Source: Nocardioides sp. Root1257 (GTDB lineage Bacteria > Actinomycetota > Actinomycetes > Propionibacteriales > Nocardioidaceae). Taken from it: a stretch of DNA of 64,000 bases. The notes below the pieces were generated by a model. The model was not told where the DNA came from. It searched no databases and saw nothing but the letters and a program-made list of their open reading frames with translations. Both the position numbers and the translations under genes were made by a program. The DNA lies in contig NZ_LMDV01000011.1 in assembly GCF_001425175.1 (NCBI RefSeq), positions 188,218 to 252,217 of the forward strand. Direction: 5' to 3'. This document shows positions 57,502 through 64,000 of the stretch, piece by piece. The stretch's first letter is position 1; each line of letters starts with the position of its first letter.

Positions 57502-58815
57502 ATGAACAGCACGCACGCCACCGCCGACGCAGGCGCGTCGGTCCCGATGGGGGGACGGCGCGCCTACCGCGACACGCAGGAGCCGATCCTCGGCGGCGTC
57601 GCCTCCGGGCTCGCCCACCACCTCGGGTTCCCGGTGCTGTGGGTGCGGGCTGGCTTCGTGATCGCCGCGTTCCTCGGCGGGTCCGGCGTGCTCCTCTACG
57701 CCGCGCTGTGGTGGATGCTCCCGTCGGACGCGCACTTCGAGACCGCCGCACCCGGCATCGAGAGCGCCACCCGTGGCGGCCGCCGACCCGGCCGGATCCG
57801 GCGACTGACCGATGTCGGCCCGGCGATCGCCCTGGCCGCGCTCGGGCTCGGCGCGATCCTGCTGATGGAGGCCGTGCTGGGCCGGGGAGCGGTCTTCTGG
57901 CCGCTGGTGATCGGCATCGTCGGCATCGCCCTGCTGTGGCGCCAGGCCGACGAGGCGCAGCGCGAGCGGTGGCTGGACAGCTCGGGCCGGATCAACCCCA
58001 AGCGGGTCGTCTTCGGTGACGGTGGCTGGGCGTCGTACGCCCGGGTCGCGGCCGGCATCGGCCTGATCGTGCTCGCGCTGGTGCTCTACTCCTTCAGCGG
58101 CGGCTCCGTCGGGATGGCCCGCGACGTGACCGTCGCCGCGCTGCTCACCGTCGTGGGGCTGGCGATCGTGATCGGGCCGTGGATCTACCGCCTGGCCTCC
58201 GACCTGAGCGACGAGCGCGCCGAGCGGGTGCGCACCCAGGAGCGCGCCGACGTCGCCGCCCACCTGCACGACTCGGTGCTCCAGACACTCGCGCTGATCC
58301 AGAAGAACGCCGACGACAGCGCCACGGTCGCCCGGCTCGCCCGTGCCCAGGAGCGCGACCTCCGGTCGTGGCTGTACGCCGGTGAGTCGACCGACGAGCG
58401 CACCGTCGCGAGCGCCCTGCGCGGCGTCGCGGCCCGGATCGAGGACGAGTACGCCGTCTCGGTCGACGTCGTCAACGTCGGCGACTGCGACCTCGACGAG
58501 CTGCTGCGGCCGATCGTGCACGCCACCGGCGAGGCCGTCACCAACGCCGCCAAGCACGCCGGCACCGGCAAGGTCGACGTCTACGCCGAGGTCGGCGACA
58601 CCGCCGTCGACGTCTTCGTGCGCGACCGCGGCCGCGGCTTCGACCTGACGTCCGTGCCGGCCGACCGCTACGGCGTCCGCAACAGCATCGTCGACCGGAT
58701 GCAGCGCCACGGGGGCTCGGCCGAGGTCCGGTCCGCGCCCGGCGAGGGGACCGAGGTGCGCCTGCACCTGACCCGGCACCAGGACGCGCGAGCACAGGAG
58801 GAGAATCATGAGTGA
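57502..58815 (+). CDS. PspC-domain histidine kinase (NarL/LiaS type)
   Basis: The 437-aa kinase begins (ATG 57502) with a PspC domain (YRDTQEPILGGVASGLAHHLGF, about residues 20-75), followed by a few transmembrane helices. The HisKA_3 dimerisation domain has the phospho-acceptor His in AAHLHDSVLQTL (H256). The HATPase_c domain has TGEAVTNAAKHAG (N box), RDRGRGFD (G1) and GEGTEVRL. It pairs with the LuxR response regulator whose start overlaps its end by 8 nt. It probably senses envelope stress through its membrane/PspC part, with the LiaF-like protein encoded divergently as modulator. Confidence 0.9.
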   Translation: MNSTHATADAGASVPMGGRRAYRDTQEPILGGVASGLAHHLGFPVLWVRAGFVIAAFLGGSGVLLYAALWWMLPSDAHFETAAPGIESATRGGRRPGRIRRLTDVGPAIALAALGLGAILLMEAVLGRGAVFWPLVIGIVGIALLWRQADEAQRERWLDSSGRINPKRVVFGDGGWASYARVAAGIGLIVLALVLYSFSGGSVGMARDVTVAALLTVVGLAIVIGPWIYRLASDLSDERAERVRTQERADVAAHLHDSVLQTLALIQKNADDSATVARLARAQERDLRSWLYAGESTDERTVASALRGVAARIEDEYAVSVDVVNVGDCDLDELLRPIVHATGEAVTNAAKHAGTGKVDVYAEVGDTAVDVFVRDRGRGFDLTSVPADRYGVRNSIVDRMQRHGGSAEVRSAPGEGTEVRLHLTRHQDARAQEENHE

Positions 58816-59470
58816 GCCGGTCAGCGTCGTGATCGTCGACGACCACGCGATGTTCCGACGCGGCGTCCGCGCGGAGCTGGAGAGCGCGGGCCGCGGGCTC
58901 GTCGACGTACGCGCCGAGGCGGCCGACGTCGACGAGGCCATCGCGGCGGTCACCGAGCACCGTCCCCAGGTGGTGCTGCTCGACGTACACCTGCCGGGCG
59001 GCGGGGGCGTCGAGGTGATGCGGCGGATGGCCACGTCCAACGCCTCACCGGACACCCGCTACCTCGCCCTCAGCGTCAGCGACGCCGCCGAGGACGTCAT
59101 CGGCACCATCCGAGGCGGCGCCCGCGGCTACGTCACCAAGACGATCACCGGGCCCGAGCTGGTGCAGGCGATCGGCCGGGTCGCCGAGGGCGACGCGGTC
59201 TTCTCGCCCCGGCTCGCCGGCTTCGTGCTGGACGCGTTCTCCGGCTCCATCGACGTCGCGGCCGTCGACGAGGACCTCGACCGGCTCACCGAGCGCGAGC
59301 GCGAGGTGATGCGGCTGATCGCCCGCGGCTACGCCTACAAGGAGGTGGCCAAGGAGCTGTTCATCTCGATCAAGACGGTCGAGACCCACATGTCCAGCGT
59401 GCTGCGCAAGCTCCAGCTCTCCTCGCGCCACGAGCTCACCCGCTGGGCGTCGGACCGGAGGCTTCTCTAG
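58808..59470 (+). CDS. NarL/LuxR-family response regulator
   Basis: The 220-aa protein has a receiver domain with acidic pocket D11-D12 and phospho-acceptor D59 (LLDVHLPG), and a C-terminal LuxR helix-turn-helix (LTEREREVMRLIARGYAYKEVAKELFISIKTVETHMSSVLRKL). It is the cognate partner of the PspC kinase (overlapping genes). The inverted repeat in the divergent promoter is a candidate binding site, giving autoregulation of both PspC operons. Confidence 0.92.
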   Translation: MSEPVSVVIVDDHAMFRRGVRAELESAGRGLVDVRAEAADVDEAIAAVTEHRPQVVLLDVHLPGGGGVEVMRRMATSNASPDTRYLALSVSDAAEDVIGTIRGGARGYVTKTITGPELVQAIGRVAEGDAVFSPRLAGFVLDAFSGSIDVAAVDEDLDRLTEREREVMRLIARGYAYKEVAKELFISIKTVETHMSSVLRKLQLSSRHELTRWASDRRLL

Positions 59471-59479
59471 TCTCAGCGC

Positions 59480-59836
59480 ATGGACTTCCTGCGCCACCTG
59501 CTGCTCGTCCTCCACCTGCTCGGCTTCGCGGCCCTCTTCGGCGGCCTGCTGGTCCAGGCCCGGAGCCCGGAGAAGTCCGTCAACGGCCTGATGCGTGATG
59601 GCGCCGGTACGGCGTTCGTGGCCGGCCTGCTGCTGGTCGGCGTGATCGAGGCCGACGACGGGTCGGTCGACCACGCCAAGATCGCGGTCAAGAGCCTGAT
59701 CGGTCTCGTCATCCTCGTGCTGGTGATGGCGAACCTCCGCAAGGAGCGCATCGCCACCGGGCTGTGGGCGATCCTGCTGCTGCTCACGGTCGCCAACGTC
59801 TGCGTCGCCGTGTTCTGGGCCTCCGCCCACAGCTGA
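59480..59836 (+). CDS. Small four-helix membrane protein
   Basis: The 118-aa product (ATG 59480, 9 bp after the regulator stop) has about four transmembrane helices (LLLVLHLLGFAALFGGLLVQA; AGTAFVAGLLLVGVIE; SLIGLVILVLVMANL; LWAILLLLTVANVCVAVFW). No catalytic motif is seen and I cannot name a family. It is probably transcribed with the two-component genes. Confidence 0.75.
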   Translation: MDFLRHLLLVLHLLGFAALFGGLLVQARSPEKSVNGLMRDGAGTAFVAGLLLVGVIEADDGSVDHAKIAVKSLIGLVILVLVMANLRKERIATGLWAILLLLTVANVCVAVFWASAHS

Positions 59837-59848
59837 TCCAGACCAGGA

Positions 59849-59864
59849 GGACCTGACCAGGTCC
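59849..59864. other. Palindrome after the membrane-protein gene
   Basis: GGACCTG-AC-CAGGTCC is a perfect 7+7 palindrome 12 bp beyond a stop and 14 bp upstream of the cheA promoter. It may be a terminator, although the 2-nt loop is tight, or an operator for the chemotaxis operon. Confidence 0.4.
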
Positions 59865-59878
59865 GGAGCGAGGTTCGC

Positions 59879-59905
59879 TCAGGTCATCCCGCGGATGGCC
59901 GATAT
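59879..59905 (+). promoter_or_regulatory. FliA/WhiG-type promoter of the cheA operon
   Basis: TCAGGTC starts at 59879 and GCCGATAT occupies 59898-59905: TCAG-N15-GCCGATAT. The -10 matches FliA/WhiG GCCGATAA at 7/8 positions and the spacing is the standard FliA 15 bp. The -10 ends 39 nt before the cheA GTG, as at the pilin and pilM operons. Confidence 0.65.
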
Positions 59906-59944
59906 GCCCCGTCGAACGGCACGAACGACGAGAGGCAGCGCACC

Positions 59945-62173
59945 GTGGATGAGATCGACGAGATCGTCCAGGAGTTCCTCGTGGAGAGCCACGAGAACCT
60001 GGACCAGCTCGACCGCGACTTGGTCGCGCTGGAGCGCGAGCCCGGCTCGCGCGACCTGCTCGGCAGCATCTTCCGCACGATCCACACGATCAAGGGCACC
60101 AGCGGGTTCCTTGCCTTCGGTCAGCTGGAGTCGGTGACGCACGTCGGCGAGAACCTGCTCGCCCGGCTGCGCGACGGCAAGATGTCGATGAGCCCGCAGA
60201 CGACCGACGTGCTGCTGGCGATGGTCGACACCGTTCGCGACCTGCTCGCGACGATCGAGCAGACCGGCGGCGAGGGCGACACCGACGTGAGCGTCGTGGT
60301 CGGTCACATCACCGCCATCCTGGACGGGAAGGCCCCCGAGCCGGTGGCCGCACCCGCTCCCGAGCCCGTCGCTGAGCCCGTCGTCGACCTGGTGCCCGAG
60401 GCGCCGGTCGTCCCCGCCCTCGTGCCGGTCGCCCAGGCCCCCGTCGCGGCCGAGCCGGTCGTCGAGCACGAGGACCCGGTCCACCGGCGTACCGTCGCCG
60501 ACTCCTCGATCCGTGTCGACGTCGACCTGCTCGACACCCTGATGCGTCTGGTCGGTGAGCTGGTGCTCACCCGCAACCAGATCGTCCGCCAGGCCGGCGA
60601 CCAGCAGGACGTCGACCTGATGCGCTCCTCCCAGCGCCTCAACCTGATCGCCAGCGAGCTGCAGGAGGGGGTCATGAAGACCCGCATGCAGCCGATCGAC
60701 AACCTCTGGTCGAAGCTCCCGCGCGTCGTCCGCGACCTCGGTGCCAACTGCGGCAAGCAGGTCTCGCTGACCATGGTCGGCAAGGAGACCGAGCTCGACC
60801 GGACCCTGCTCGAGGCGGTCAAGGACCCGCTCACGCACCTCGTCCGCAACGGCGTCGACCACGGGCTCGAGAGCCCCGAGGACCGGGTCGCCGCGGGCAA
60901 GCCGGCCGAGGGTGTCCTCACCCTGCGCGCCTACCACCAGGGCGGCCAGGTCGTCGTGGAGGTCAGCGACGACGGTGCCGGCATCGACTCGGAGAAGGTG
61001 GCCGCCAAGGCCGTCGAGCGCGGCCTCCGCACCCAGGCGCAGATCGCCCAGATGTCGCCCACCGACGTCCTCCAGCTGATCTTCGTGCCCGGCTTCTCGA
61101 CCGCCGCCGCCGTGACCAACGTGTCCGGTCGTGGTGTCGGCATGGACGTCGTCAAGACCAACATCGAGGGCATCGGCGGCACCATCGAGGTGGAGTCGGT
61201 CGTGGGCCGCGGTACGACGTGCCGCCTGCGCATCCCGCTCACCCTCGCGATCGTGCCCGCACTCACCGTCGAGTGCGCCGGCGACCGCTACGCGATCCCG
61301 CAGGTCAGCCTGCTCGAGCTCGTGTCGCTGGACGCCGACCGTGCGGCGAACGCCGTCGAGGACATCAACGGCGCGTCGGTCTACCGCCTCCGCGGCACCC
61401 TGCTCCCGCTCGTCCGCCTCGCCGAGGTGCTCGGCGTCGAGTCCGACCGCTCCGACGGCCACGTCGTCATCGCGGTGCTCCAGGCGGAGGGCAAGCGCTT
61501 CGGCCTCGTCATCGACCGCGTGCTCAGCACCGAGGAGATCGTGGTCAAGCCGCTCGGCTCCCAGATGAAGGCGATCGGCACCTACTCCGGCGCCACCATC
61601 CTGGGCGACGGTCGGGTCGCGCTCATCCTCGACGTGCAGGCCCTGGCCCGCCGCGTCCTCAACGCCGACGCACTCGAGCTCGATGACACCGACGACCACG
61701 ACACCCGGGCCGTCACGGCCGAGAGCCTGCGCCTGCTGGTCGCCGGTCTCGGTGGTGGCCGCAAGGTCGCCATCCCGCTCTCCTCGGTCACCCGCCTGGA
61801 GAACTTCGACCAGTCGGCCGTCGAGCGCATCGGCAACCGCGAGGTCGTGCAGTACCGCGGCGGGATCCTGCCGGTGGTGCGCCTCAACAACTACTACGGC
61901 GCCATCAGCGACCGCGAGGGCGACGAGCTGGTGGTCGTCATCTACACGGTGGGGGACCGCAGCGTCGCCATCGCCGTCGACGAGATCGTCGACATCGTGG
62001 ACGAGAACACCGAGTTCCACGCTGAGGTCACCGACCACGGCGTCCTCGGCTCGACCCTGGTCCGCGACCGGATCGTCGAGGTCCTCGACGTGCGCGCCGC
62101 GATCCTCTCCGCCGACCCGACCTTCTACACCGCGTCCGACGAGTTCGACGCTGAGCTCCAGGAGACGATGTGA
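59945..62173 (+). CDS. cheA: Chemotaxis histidine kinase CheA with two CheW-like domains
   Basis: From GTG 59945 (AGAGG upstream) the protein is 742 aa. It has an Hpt domain with phospho-His H47 (FRTIHTIKGTSGFLAF), a Pro/Ala/Val linker (~118-180) and a dimerisation domain with SIRVDVDLLDTLMRLVGELVL. The HATPase domain has HLVRNGVDHGLE, DDGAGI and GRGVGMDVVK. A CheW regulatory domain (~435-570) and a second CheW-like domain (~590-725) follow. No dedicated CheY-binding P2 domain is evident in the linker. The GTGA overlap with cheW shows one operon. It relays MCP signals to CheY (not in window), to flagella or to pili. Confidence 0.93.
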   Translation: MDEIDEIVQEFLVESHENLDQLDRDLVALEREPGSRDLLGSIFRTIHTIKGTSGFLAFGQLESVTHVGENLLARLRDGKMSMSPQTTDVLLAMVDTVRDLLATIEQTGGEGDTDVSVVVGHITAILDGKAPEPVAAPAPEPVAEPVVDLVPEAPVVPALVPVAQAPVAAEPVVEHEDPVHRRTVADSSIRVDVDLLDTLMRLVGELVLTRNQIVRQAGDQQDVDLMRSSQRLNLIASELQEGVMKTRMQPIDNLWSKLPRVVRDLGANCGKQVSLTMVGKETELDRTLLEAVKDPLTHLVRNGVDHGLESPEDRVAAGKPAEGVLTLRAYHQGGQVVVEVSDDGAGIDSEKVAAKAVERGLRTQAQIAQMSPTDVLQLIFVPGFSTAAAVTNVSGRGVGMDVVKTNIEGIGGTIEVESVVGRGTTCRLRIPLTLAIVPALTVECAGDRYAIPQVSLLELVSLDADRAANAVEDINGASVYRLRGTLLPLVRLAEVLGVESDRSDGHVVIAVLQAEGKRFGLVIDRVLSTEEIVVKPLGSQMKAIGTYSGATILGDGRVALILDVQALARRVLNADALELDDTDDHDTRAVTAESLRLLVAGLGGGRKVAIPLSSVTRLENFDQSAVERIGNREVVQYRGGILPVVRLNNYYGAISDREGDELVVVIYTVGDRSVAIAVDEIVDIVDENTEFHAEVTDHGVLGSTLVRDRIVEVLDVRAAILSADPTFYTASDEFDAELQETM

Positions 62174-62589
62174 GCACCCGACTGGTCACCTTCACCCTCG
62201 ACGGACGCCTCTTCGGCGTCGAGGTCAACGCGGTCCAGGAGGTCCTCCGTGGCCAGCCCCAGACCCGCATCCCGCTCGCGCCCGACAGCGTCTCGGGCCT
62301 GATCAACCTCCGGGGCCAGGTCCTCAGCGCGGTCGAGCTGCGGGCGCGGCTCGGCCTCCCCGACCGGGACGCCGACCACGAGCCGATGCTCGTGGTGGTC
62401 CGGGTCGCCGGCGAGACCATCGCCCTGCTCGTGGACAGCATCGGTGCGGTCATGGACGTCGACGACGACCAGTTCGAGCTGCCGCCCGACACGCTCAGCG
62501 GCCCGTCGCGGGAGTTCCTGCACGGCGCCTACAAGCTCGACAGCCAGCTCCTGCTCGCACTCGACGTCGACAGAGCCGTCGCCGCCTGA
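62170..62589 (+). CDS. cheW: Chemotaxis coupling protein CheW
   Basis: The 139-aa single-domain protein starts at GTG overlapping the cheA stop. CheW features are LVTFTLDGRLFGVEVNAVQEVL, the conserved SGLINLRGQVLSAVELR strand-turn and IALLVDSIGAVMDV. It links chemoreceptor tips to CheA. It is encoded between cheA and a receptor gene. Confidence 0.93.
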   Translation: MSTRLVTFTLDGRLFGVEVNAVQEVLRGQPQTRIPLAPDSVSGLINLRGQVLSAVELRARLGLPDRDADHEPMLVVVRVAGETIALLVDSIGAVMDVDDDQFELPPDTLSGPSREFLHGAYKLDSQLLLALDVDRAVAA

Positions 62590-62621
62590 GTGCGTTCCCA
62601 GACCCAACCCGAGGAACAGCC

Positions 62622-64000
62622 ATGTCCCTGAACATCACCTGGACGGTGGGCCGCCGGCTCGCCGCGATCGCCGTCATCGGCGCCGCGACCTCTGCCGTCG
62701 TCGCCGGCGTCGCCCTCGCGGGCTTCCGCGGTCTCGACGCCGACGCCACCGAGCTCGCCAAGTGGGAGGACGCGCGCACCCTGATGCACGCCCTCGACAC
62801 CCGCTCGAGCGAGCTCAAGGTCGACGGGCTCAAGGCCGTCGCGTACCCCGACAACTCGAGCCTGCCCCAGGACGTCGTCGACGACAACGCGACGGTGACC
62901 GACCTGGTGAACCAGCTCAAGGACCTCGACCTCGGCGCCGCCCAGGAGCAGGCCGACCAGTTCGACCAGGCGTGGGTGGCCTACGGGCAGACCATCGCCG
63001 ACTTCGTCGACTCGGCGGTGGCCGACCAGGCCGCCGCGCGCAAGAACGTCGAGGACGTGCAGGCGGCGAACGACCAGATGGACGACCTGCTCTCTGGCGC
63101 GATCGATCAGATCGAGACGTCCACGGACGCCAAGGCGAAGGAGGCCGACAGCACCCGGAGCCACGCCATGTTCCTGCTGCTGCTCTCGGCACTCCTGGGC
63201 CTCGTCGCGCTGGTCGCGCTCGCGTTCCTGATCACCCGGTCGATCACCCGGCCGCTGCGGCGCAGCATCGACGCCCTGACCGCCTTCGCGGGCGGTGACC
63301 TCACCCAGCGGGTGGAGGAGAAGTCCGCCGCCGAGCTCGGTGAGCTGGAGATCTCGCTGAACCGGTCGATCGACTCGGTGTCGCGCATCGTCAGCGACGT
63401 GGTGGGCTCAGCGGATGCCGTCGCGGCTGCGTCGGAGGAGCTGTCGGCCTCCTCGCAGCAGATCGCTGCGGGTGCTGAGGAGACCTCGGTGCAGGCCGAT
63501 GTCGTGGCGGGTGCGGCCGATGAGGTGTCGCGCAACGTGCAGACCGTGGCCGCGGGTGCTGAGCAGATGGGTGCCTCGATCCGCGAGATCGCGCACTCGG
63601 CGAACGAAGCGGCCCGCGTGGCCTCGCAGGCGGTGTCGATGGTCGAGGTGACCAACGAGACGGTGGCGAAGCTGGGTACGTCGAGCCAGGAGATCGGCAA
63701 CGTGGTCAAGGTGATCACCTCGATCGCGGAGCAGACGAACCTGTTGGCGCTGAACGCGACGATCGAGGCGGCTCGTGCTGGTGAGGCCGGCAAGGGCTTC
63801 GCGGTCGTCGCGAACGAGGTCAAGGAGCTGGCGCAGGAGACTGCGCGGGCGACCGAGGACATCGCTCGTCGGGTCGAGGCGATCCAGGGCGACACGACCG
63901 GTGCGGTGGAGGCGATCGGTGAGATCTCGACGATCATCACCTCGATCAACGACTACCAGCTGACCATCGCCTCGGCGGTGGAGGAGCAGACCGCGACGAC
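62622..64000 (+). CDS. Methyl-accepting chemotaxis protein (3' end outside window)
   Basis: ATG at 62622 follows GAGGAACAG. 459 complete codons lie in the window with no stop, so the gene is truncated by the window edge. An N-terminal transmembrane helix (LAAIAVIGAATSAVVAGVAL) is followed by a ~140-residue helical extracellular sensor, a second helix (AMFLLLLSALLGLVALVALAFLI), HAMP (TRSITRPLRRSIDALTAFAGGDL) and the signalling domain. The conserved hairpin tip is seen as EQTNLLALNATIEAARAGEAGKGFAVVANEVKELA. The ligand is unknown. It is probably the receptor for the adjacent cheA/cheW. Confidence 0.93.
   Translation, partial: MSLNITWTVGRRLAAIAVIGAATSAVVAGVALAGFRGLDADATELAKWEDARTLMHALDTRSSELKVDGLKAVAYPDNSSLPQDVVDDNATVTDLVNQLKDLDLGAAQEQADQFDQAWVAYGQTIADFVDSAVADQAAARKNVEDVQAANDQMDDLLSGAIDQIETSTDAKAKEADSTRSHAMFLLLLSALLGLVALVALAFLITRSITRPLRRSIDALTAFAGGDLTQRVEEKSAAELGELEISLNRSIDSVSRIVSDVVGSADAVAAASEELSASSQQIAAGAEETSVQADVVAGAADEVSRNVQTVAAGAEQMGASIREIAHSANEAARVASQAVSMVEVTNETVAKLGTSSQEIGNVVKVITSIAEQTNLLALNATIEAARAGEAGKGFAVVANEVKELAQETARATEDIARRVEAIQGDTTGAVEAIGEISTIITSINDYQLTIASAVEEQTAT

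Noticed and set aside
1..64000. tRNA/rRNA genes, insertion sequences, integrases, phage genes or attachment sites
   Set aside because: None was recognised. Composition and operon structure look uniform, so no mobile island is claimed.

Overview
The window is gene-dense, high-GC DNA (roughly 70% by eye) with many GTG/TTG starts and operons joined by ATGA or GTGA overlaps. The gene content points to a free-living actinobacterium: an F420-type luciferase-family oxidoreductase, SigE-family sigma factor, HelR with a rifamycin-associated element, RsiG-like anti-sigma, PspC/LuxR two-component genes and an actinobacterial type IV pilus cluster. The style resembles Nocardioides or a relative. That placement is inference, not a database match.

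Region 1 (1-17.5 kb) is a type IV pilus locus. Three prepilin-like genes are followed by an FtsH-like membrane AAA protease. Facing them, on the minus strand, is pilT2 - rsiG-like - pilB - pilT1 - pilC. Diverging from that is pilM - pilN - pilO - two unknown genes - prepilin peptidase. Region 2 (17.5-23.3 kb) holds three cyclic-di-GMP turnover proteins: PAS-GGDEF, five PAS domains with a degenerate GGDEF and an EAL domain, and a small GGDEF protein. The 171-aa protein between pilB and pilT2 carries both helical repeats of the c-di-GMP-responsive anti-sigma RsiG. FliA/WhiG-type promoters (TCAAG..., 15-16 bp, GCCGA-type -10) lie before the pilin operon, the pilM operon and the cheA operon, each 39-42 nt upstream of its start codon. 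Together these suggest a c-di-GMP/anti-sigma/WhiG-class sigma switch controlling pili and chemotaxis. A related switch is known in Rubrobacter; the sigma factor itself is not in the window.

Region 3 (23.3-28.1 kb): an SMR efflux gene diverges from its TetR-type regulator across two operators, and a four-gene NitT/TauT-like ABC importer follows. Region 4 (28.1-30.4 kb): helR, encoding an RNA-polymerase-rescue ATPase, with a near-perfect rifamycin-associated element in its leader. Region 5 (30.4-43.2 kb): a nearly complete purine-ring catabolic island on the minus strand (amidases, uraD, uraH, uricase, allantoinase, pucG-type aminotransferase, allantoate amidohydrolase, RpiR regulator, split xanthine dehydrogenase, guanine deaminase). 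A GTAAC-N6-GAAAC box typical of the nitrogen regulator GlnR precedes uraD.

Region 6 (43.3-47.5 kb): acyl-CoA synthetase, acyl-CoA dehydrogenase and an LLM oxidoreductase, separated by strong hairpins. Region 7 (47.5-55.6 kb): SigE-family sigma factor with a membrane partner, a heterodimeric ABC exporter whose two ATPase domains are degenerate in complementary ways, a lipoprotein, a YbaK-type protein and a glycerophosphodiesterase. Region 8 (55.6-59.8 kb): PspC-domain membrane proteins diverging from a PspC-histidine kinase/LuxR response regulator pair. Region 9 (59.9-64.0 kb): cheA, cheW and a methyl-accepting chemotaxis protein cut off by the window end. I saw no tRNA, rRNA, CRISPR array, insertion sequence or integrase.
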